This document shows positions 43,646 through 48,133 of a stretch of DNA of 48,133 nt, in pieces. Made by a program: the position numbers and the translations under genes. A model generated the notes under the pieces. That model was not told where the DNA came from, did not search any database, and saw only the letters and a list, made by a program, of their open reading frames with translations. Each line of letters opens with the position of its first letter. The stretch's first letter is position 1. Origin of the DNA: Bacillus sp. AFS037270 (GTDB lineage: Bacteria > Bacillota > Bacilli > Bacillales_B > DSM-18226); the NCBI RefSeq assembly GCF_002585305.1, contig NZ_NUNF01000051.1, positions 16,213 to 64,345 on the forward strand, read 5' to 3'.

Positions 43646-44287
43646 TTATTCTGCTTCAGACACTAAAGTAAATCTCTCATTAATGTGTTGTGGATTTTCA
43701 ATTTCATCCAATACGGCAATGGCAAAATCTGCGTAACTTAGATAGCTTTGTCCTTGTGTATTTACCAAAATATGATCTTTTCCTTTTGTATACGAACCAG
43801 TTCTTTTACCTTCTGGATTAAAGAATGCTGCAGGACTAATAAATGTCCACTTTATATCGGTTGAATTTTGTAAATCTGCTAGGTTTTTTCCTTGATTTAA
43901 TGCAGTAGGATAATACTCTTTTCGAAAATCTGGAGTATCCATAACACGAGTGGTTTTAGCTTCATCCACAAACAGACTGCCTGCCCCGCCGACAACAATT
44001 AATCTTGTTTCTGCTGCGCCTTTTAGCGCCTCAATTAAGACCCTGCCTGCATCAACATGAAGGTGTTCTTGCCCAGGTGCGGCACCATAAGCATTTACAA
44101 CCACATCAAATTGGTTAACGTCATCTGCTTTTAATGAAAAAATGTCTTTTTCTAACACTGTAACTGATTCGTTTTGAAGTTTTGCTGCATTACGAACGAT
44201 TGCCGTTACTTCGTGACCTCTTTCAAGGGCTTCTTTTACAATAAGGCTTCCTGCTTTTCCAGTAGCACCAATAATACCAATTTTCAT
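43646..44287 (-). CDS. NAD(P)-binding oxidoreductase, YwnB-like
   Basis: An atypical short-chain dehydrogenase-like protein with an N-terminal Rossmann motif (IGIIGATGKAGSLIVKEAL). ATG 44287 follows GGGGGAG and gives 213 aa, the length recalled for B. subtilis YwnB. The longer frame runs through promoter and operator. VVVGGAGSLFVDE and FISPAAFFNPEGKRTGSY are further family blocks. The substrate is unknown. A promoter with palindromes lies upstream, so it is probably controlled by a MarR or HxlR-type repressor. Confidence 0.88.
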   Translation of the reverse strand: MKIGIIGATGKAGSLIVKEALERGHEVTAIVRNAAKLQNESVTVLEKDIFSLKADDVNQFDVVVNAYGAAPGQEHLHVDAGRVLIEALKGAAETRLIVVGGAGSLFVDEAKTTRVMDTPDFRKEYYPTALNQGKNLADLQNSTDIKWTFISPAAFFNPEGKRTGSYTKGKDHILVNTQGQSYLSYADFAIAVLDEIENPQHINERFTLVSEAE

Positions 44288-44326
44288 ATTTAACTCCCCC
44301 ATTACGTTTATAATGTAACACAATTG

Positions 44327-44368
44327 ATTACATGTAATAACATAAGTTACAGGATAACCTTTTGTCAA
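44327..44368 (-). promoter_or_regulatory. Promoter and operator of the YwnB-like gene
   Basis: TTGACA (44363-44368) and TTATGT (44340-44345) are 17 bases apart. ATTACATGTAAT at 44327-44338 is a perfect 12-bp palindrome just past the -10. A related GTTACATTATAA follows closer to the gene. Confidence 0.7.
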
Positions 44369-44384
44369 CTTTTATATTCTTAAT

Positions 44385-44436
44385 TTAAAAAGAGGAACCT
44401 ATCCTCACAGCTGCACGAGGATTAGGTTCCTTTTTG
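44385..44436 (-). terminator. Terminator of the quinone reductase/MBL operon
   Basis: AGGAACCTAATCCTC and GAGGATAGGTTCCT form a long stem followed by TTTTT on the - strand. Confidence 0.85.
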
Positions 44437-44470
44437 TTATATATAGATAATTATAAAAAGTAAATTGCGT

Positions 44471-45301
44471 TTATACCCCTTTACTGCCTACATACTCCTT
44501 CCGCACAATCTCCACATTGTCTTTATGACATTCCTTCGTAAAGTTAGACGGAAAAGGCATTTCTATTTCTAGGGCTCTCTGTCGCTCTACATCCTCGTCG
44601 ACCACAGCAGCAATCAAACGGCCTAGATAATCCTGCGACAATTGGATCCGGCGCTTAATCTCCGCTTGTTCAGAAGTAGTTTGTCCATGCCCTGGGACCA
44701 GTACCGAAACCTTATGATTTAATAAAATTTGCTCAGATTTCCGCAATGTTGCCTCATACGCTTTTGCGCTATAATAGATAAACGGCAGTTCAAAATCGGA
44801 AAGGTAATCGCCCGCCACCCAAAGCCCAAGCGGCTCTACCAATGTAAATAAGCCATCATGCGTATGACCCTGCGCTAGGTAAAAGGTTAGCGTCGTCTCC
44901 CCCAACACCAGCTGCTGCCCATCTTTATGGATCACGCAATCTACTTCCGGAAAGCCAACCTCGTAAGGAGGCTCAATATAATACTCATTATAAAATTGCT
45001 GAATCAGCTCTAATTTTTGCGCTTTTTCTGGATGTTCCTGCAAGCCTTTACTGCCAATCACTTTCGCGTCCGGGAACGCATGATATCCAATGATGTGGTC
45101 GAAATCTCCGTGTGTAAACAAAAGATACACGTCCCGATCCCCCTTAACACGGGCAACATGTTCCTTGATTTCCTCTATTTCATGTGGGAGCCAGTTTGGA
45201 TCTACCACGATCACGAGGTCCTTCGTCAACGCTACCGTACAAGTTGTCTGAAATAAGGCACTTTGAAATACCGTTATCGATTCATTTTGAAATTGAATCA
45301 T
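44471..45301 (-). CDS. Metallo-beta-lactamase fold hydrolase
   Basis: A 276 aa MBL-fold protein. The metal-binding motif is THGDFDHIIG (an HxDxDH variant in which Gly replaces the second position). HTHDGLF, AGDYLSD and VPGHGQTT are the further metal-ligand blocks. The enzyme class (thioesterase, lactonase or other hydrolase) is not clear. GGGAGAGGGAG precedes the ATG. It starts 15 bases after the quinone reductase stop, so the two are an operon, but a shared pathway is not evident. Confidence 0.88.
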   Translation of the reverse strand: MIQFQNESITVFQSALFQTTCTVALTKDLVIVVDPNWLPHEIEEIKEHVARVKGDRDVYLLFTHGDFDHIIGYHAFPDAKVIGSKGLQEHPEKAQKLELIQQFYNEYYIEPPYEVGFPEVDCVIHKDGQQLVLGETTLTFYLAQGHTHDGLFTLVEPLGLWVAGDYLSDFELPFIYYSAKAYEATLRKSEQILLNHKVSVLVPGHGQTTSEQAEIKRRIQLSQDYLGRLIAAVVDEDVERQRALEIEMPFPSNFTKECHKDNVEIVRKEYVGSKGV

Positions 45302-45316
45302 GTCTACTCCCTCTCC

Positions 45317-46282
45317 CTAAGGAATTAATAATATTTTCCCTGTACTCTTGCGGCTTTCAAGATACCGGTGAGCTTCCTGCCCATCCTTTAACGCGAAAAT
45401 GGTTGGCGCTGCTACCCGGACTTTCCCCTCTTCCATCCAGCGGAAAAGCTCTCTTGACCTAATGACCCGCTCTTCACGGGAAGTCAGCACGTTCCATAGA
45501 TCTCCGCCTGTAAGTGTCTTAGACGTATCCATTAACATCCTTGGATCCACAAGCGCTGGGTCTCCTCCAGCCATGCCATAGAAAACCACCGTTCCGCCAA
45601 CTCGCGTCACCTCAAAACTATCGGAAAGTGTGGATCCTACTGATTCATAAACCACATCGACGCCTTTACCGTTTGTCGACTCAAGAACCTGGCTTTTCCA
45701 ATCATCCTGATACAAGTAAACCTTCTCGGCTCCTGCCTCCTTAGCAGCAGCCGCTTTTTCAGGAGATGAGGTTAAACCAATTACCTTTCCCCCGAGCAGG
45801 TTTACGATTTGGACGAGCAGCTGTCCAACACCGCCAGCAGCTGCATGAACCAGAACAACATCATTCTCTTTCACAGCGTAGCTGTCCCGCGTTAAATAGT
45901 GTGCAGTTAAACCTTGAAGCAATACAGATGCGGCATCATTCAATGAGATCTGCTCCGGAACTGGAATGGCCTTTTCAAAAGGGACAGCAGTCAGCTCAGC
46001 ATTCGCATAGGGGACATCAGCGAATGCGATTCGGTCACCAACCTTAATGCCCCCCACATTTGCTCCTATTTTTTCTACGATTCCAGCACCTTCATACCCT
46101 AAAATGTAAGGTGGCGCGCCCGCTAAGTGGTAGTTTCCTTTTCTTCTGTAGATATCAGCAAAGTTGAGGCCAATCGCCTTCATTTTTACTAGAACTTCAT
46201 CCGGACGGATCACTGGTTGTCCGATTTCTGTATATTCGAGAACATCTGGTCCTCCAAAAGTATTAAATACTAGTGCTTTCAA
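45317..46282 (-). CDS. Quinone oxidoreductase (zeta-crystallin-like MDR)
   Basis: A 321 aa NADPH-dependent medium-chain reductase. HAAAGGVGQLLVQIVNLLGGKVIGL (about residues 150-174) is the NADPH site, and the N-terminal NFADIYRRKGNYHLAG belongs to the quinone-reductase branch without structural zinc. The start is TTG 46282, behind GAGGGT. It probably reduces quinones or enones. It is the first gene of an operon with the MBL-fold hydrolase. Confidence 0.92.
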   Translation of the reverse strand: MKALVFNTFGGPDVLEYTEIGQPVIRPDEVLVKMKAIGLNFADIYRRKGNYHLAGAPPYILGYEGAGIVEKIGANVGGIKVGDRIAFADVPYANAELTAVPFEKAIPVPEQISLNDAASVLLQGLTAHYLTRDSYAVKENDVVLVHAAAGGVGQLLVQIVNLLGGKVIGLTSSPEKAAAAKEAGAEKVYLYQDDWKSQVLESTNGKGVDVVYESVGSTLSDSFEVTRVGGTVVFYGMAGGDPALVDPRMLMDTSKTLTGGDLWNVLTSREERVIRSRELFRWMEEGKVRVAAPTIFALKDGQEAHRYLESRKSTGKILLIP

Positions 46283-46357
46283 CTAAATACCCTCATTCAT
46301 TCTAAATTTAATGATTACGTTTTTATTATTTAGAATTGTCGTTTAGAAAGCAAGTAA

Positions 46358-46489
46358 CTAGTCATGTCCCTCTAGCGTGATTAGCTGGTCAATCACTTCC
46401 CCCTGTTCCTTTGCAGCCACATCATTTGAGATATTCCCGATTTGTGACCGGACAAACACTTCATGTAAATGGCGGGCAAGTAACTTCAT
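46358..46489 (-). CDS. Possible small protein (43 aa)
   Basis: A 43-codon frame (MKLLARHLHEVFVRSQ... ending LITLEGHD) follows directly after the terminator of the upstream gene. The ribosome site is poor (TTAGG). It could be a gene remnant, for example the end of a regulator, or a small gene read through the terminator. Confidence 0.3.
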   Translation of the reverse strand: MKLLARHLHEVFVRSQIGNISNDVAAKEQGEVIDQLITLEGHD

Positions 46490-46498
46490 CCTAATCAG

Positions 46499-46530
46499 AA
46501 AGGGCGGTTGGATACCATCCACCGCCCTTA
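46499..46530 (-). terminator. Terminator of the 212-aa gene
   Basis: AAGGGCGG and CCGCCCTT pair with an inner TGGATGGTATCCA fold, followed by TTTCT on the - strand. Confidence 0.8.
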
Positions 46531-46533
46531 CCT

Positions 46534-47172
46534 CTATTCAGGAATCGTCATCTCCAGTTTACCTTCGTGGTTCGTTACCTCCACTATCTTATCAACAAAC
46601 AAATATGGCGTATCATAGCGGTCTTGCTTTTTGATATCAACATAACTATTATTCGCCGTCAGAACCGGAAACACCGCATTTGTTTTCTTAAATAAGTTTT
46701 GGGTAACCTCTACCTCTGCCATTAGGATAATCTGTTTATTGGAAAGCGCAAAATATAACTTTCCAATCTCAAGGTCATCCTCAATAATCATAACCTGTTG
46801 CAGAACCGAAATCAGGCATGTTACAAAATCATTCACCCGTTCGTTTGATAACCCTTCTAATCCAAAAGCCGCCAAAGTTTTGTTTAGTCCATTCTTTATT
46901 TCCTTAAATGAAAATACATCTTCAATTCGGAAAGCCGATTTTGTTTTCCCAAGACTTTCGAACTTCTTTTTCGTTTCAAACAGGTATTGTTTTACATAGC
47001 CTTGATGCTGATCACGCAGCATCACAAAGTCAGACAGCTCTTGTATGCTTCGAATCTCTTTACTCTGATTCCGAATGACTAGTAAAAAACCATAGAGATC
47101 TTTCTCATCAAAGGTGTTTCCTACTAATTTTTCATAATAATAATGCAGTAATGATTGCTCTTTCTTATCCAT
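46534..47172 (-). CDS. Hypothetical cytoplasmic protein (212 aa)
   Basis: The 212 aa protein is mainly helical in its first 140 residues (charged, no membrane segment), followed by a strand-rich end (EMTIPE, YVDIKKQD). GLSNERVNDFVTCLISVLQQVMIIEDDLEIGKL is the most distinctive stretch. AGGAG precedes the ATG and a terminator follows. I do not recognise the family; it stands alone. Confidence 0.7.
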   Translation of the reverse strand: MDKKEQSLLHYYYEKLVGNTFDEKDLYGFLLVIRNQSKEIRSIQELSDFVMLRDQHQGYVKQYLFETKKKFESLGKTKSAFRIEDVFSFKEIKNGLNKTLAAFGLEGLSNERVNDFVTCLISVLQQVMIIEDDLEIGKLYFALSNKQIILMAEVEVTQNLFKKTNAVFPVLTANNSYVDIKKQDRYDTPYLFVDKIVEVTNHEGKLEMTIPE

Positions 47173-47516
47173 TGTTGTTCTCCTACTATTTAAATATCTT
47201 TTCTATTGTACCGTATGGCAGTCTGAATCTACTAATCTTTCTTTTTAATAAGTAAAACTTATCGTATTTGATGAAAATTAATTACTTTTTTTTATTGCCG
47301 ATTTAGGTTATGATAGAAGAAAGGGCCTTTTGGGTTTGACTTCTCTTAACATCCATTATTCTGATTATGCATTTGGGATTGCTTGTTTTGAAATAAAATC
47401 ATCCAAAAAACCCATCTATTTCCACTGCATATTTGATATAATGGTAGTAAACCCCATAAACACCTGCAAAACCCACTAGTAACTATTTTTTCATTAATAC
47501 CAAAGGAGGCTTCACT
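47173..47516. other. 344-base intergenic region with promoter
   Basis: This AT-rich stretch holds a -10-like TATAAT at 47437-47442, with a poor -35, for the guanylate-kinase-like gene. The upstream part carries the outgoing promoter of the 212-aa gene on the - strand but no clear boxes. No open frame with a ribosome site and no stable RNA fold was recognised. Confidence 0.55.
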
Positions 47517-48107
47517 ATGTATCAAATCAAAGGAAAAGAAAAAATATTTGTGTATACAGGTCCCGATGGATCAGGTCGAAAGACGATTGCGAAAATGGTC
47601 GCTACCGCATTTGATATGGAAACTGTCATCTCTTACACCACTCGTTCCCCACGTCACTATGAAAAAAATGGTGAAGACTACCACTTTGTCAGCGAAGAAA
47701 ACTTCAATCAGATGGAAACTAACCAAGAATTTCTTGAAAGTGTAGAAATTGATGGGATTCATTATGGAATCCGTGAACAGGACATTGTTGAGGCTTTTCA
47801 AAATCACGACTACGTCTATTTAACCTTAAATCCAGAAGGAACGGAAAAGTTGAAAAAGATGTATGGCGAAAATGTCGTCCGAATCTTTATCTTTGCTGAC
47901 CGGGATACCGTTATTCAAAGACAGCATGACCGGCAAGATCCTGATGATGCAATTGAACGGCATATGACCCATTACGATGAAACGATGGAATATAAAAACA
48001 GCTGTGAGTATGCATATGAAAATTATGATTCCCCACAGGTTGCTTATCAAATCAGCGAATTGATCGAATCCTTTTTAGATCGGAACCTAACTGTAACAGA
48101 TTACTAA
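47517..48107 (+). CDS. Guanylate-kinase-like P-loop protein
   Basis: The 196 aa protein has a P-loop GPDGSGRKT (residues 15-23) and the guanylate-kinase block SYTTRSPRHYEKNGEDYHFVS (about 39-59), followed by FLESVEIDGIHYGI. It is the length of a GMP kinase. The P-loop (usual GxSGxGKST) has Arg before the Lys, and several other positions differ, so it may be a paralogue with another role rather than the housekeeping gmk. AAAGGAGG precedes the ATG. It is a single gene at the right end of the window. Confidence 0.85.
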   Translation: MYQIKGKEKIFVYTGPDGSGRKTIAKMVATAFDMETVISYTTRSPRHYEKNGEDYHFVSEENFNQMETNQEFLESVEIDGIHYGIREQDIVEAFQNHDYVYLTLNPEGTEKLKKMYGENVVRIFIFADRDTVIQRQHDRQDPDDAIERHMTHYDETMEYKNSCEYAYENYDSPQVAYQISELIESFLDRNLTVTDY

Positions 48108-48118
48108 GTAGTTATAAG

Positions 48119-48133
48119 AAAAGCGCAAGCGCC
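48119..48133. repeat. Partial dispersed repeat at the right edge
   Basis: AAAAGCGCAAGCGCC is the start of a short repeat cut by the window end. It resembles the other half of the GCGCTGGAGC words at 7-22 and 27663-27678. Confidence 0.4.

Noticed and set aside
46377..46634. 85-codon + strand frame
   Set aside because: It crosses a terminator and the end of the 212-aa gene with no ribosome site.

Overview
The window looks like chromosomal DNA of a low-GC Gram-positive endospore-former of the Bacillaceae (Bacillus/Neobacillus-like). The signs are AT-rich intergenic DNA, strong AGGAGG-type ribosome sites, GTG/TTG starts, CcpA-type cre boxes, a SAM-I (S-box) leader, a LicT-type antiterminator site, and many proteins with B. 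subtilis counterparts (MalK/MalR, LmrA/LmrB, YhcX, YwnB, DUF421 proteins). The species assignment is inference. I see no rRNA, tRNA, CRISPR array, prophage or insertion-sequence transposase.

Layout. 1-1657: ATPase and permease of a sulfonate/nitrate/taurine-class ABC importer; its binding protein must lie outside. 1725-4288: an HpaB-type flavin hydroxylase and a DUF155/RMD1 membrane protein. 4472-9125: an aryl-beta-glucoside island (6-phospho-beta-glucosidase, RpiR regulator, PTS EIIBCA) with a cre box over the promoter and a RAT/terminator antitermination leader; no BglG/LicT-type gene is in the window. 9241-12846: a flavodoxin-fold quinone reductase divergent from a MarR regulator across paired palindromes, then a GMC oxidoreductase with a small partner. 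13021-16656: a CitA/CitB-type dicarboxylate two-component system beside a malic enzyme. 16915-19490: S-methylmethionine salvage (mmuP-mmuM) under a SAM riboswitch. 19535-25387: a sucrose regulon (fructokinase, sucrose-6-phosphate hydrolase, EIIBC, LacI-type ScrR, and a free EIIA), tied together by four near-identical GGAACCGGTTCC operators.

25513-48133 is a mosaic of single genes and short operons: DUF1284, two DUF421 membrane proteins, MOSC, a Cas4-like Fe-S PD-(D/E)XK nuclease, ASCH, aldo/keto reductase, UspA, an LmrA/LmrB-like efflux pair, a membrane-anchored subtilase, a GNAT-nitrilase fusion, GNAT, TerB-like, methyltransferase, YwnB-like, MBL-fold, quinone reductase and a guanylate-kinase paralogue. 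Several genes too short for routine calling (20-57 codons) have good ribosome sites.

The clearest logic is carbon control. The bgl and scr promoters both place a cre box on the -35 hexamer. The bgl leader adds antitermination, and the scr genes add ScrR operators. The scr EIIBC has no EIIA domain, and a free EIIA is transcribed divergently from scrR behind its own ScrR operator. Two copies of a roughly 90-100 bp terminator-plus-palindrome composite follow the bgl genes, and a third copy of the palindrome sits near the left end. I found no convincing wholly new system. The items most worth a second look are the composite repeat, the promoter of scrA buried in the 3' end of scrR, the lone Fe-S nuclease and the cytosolic GMC pair.
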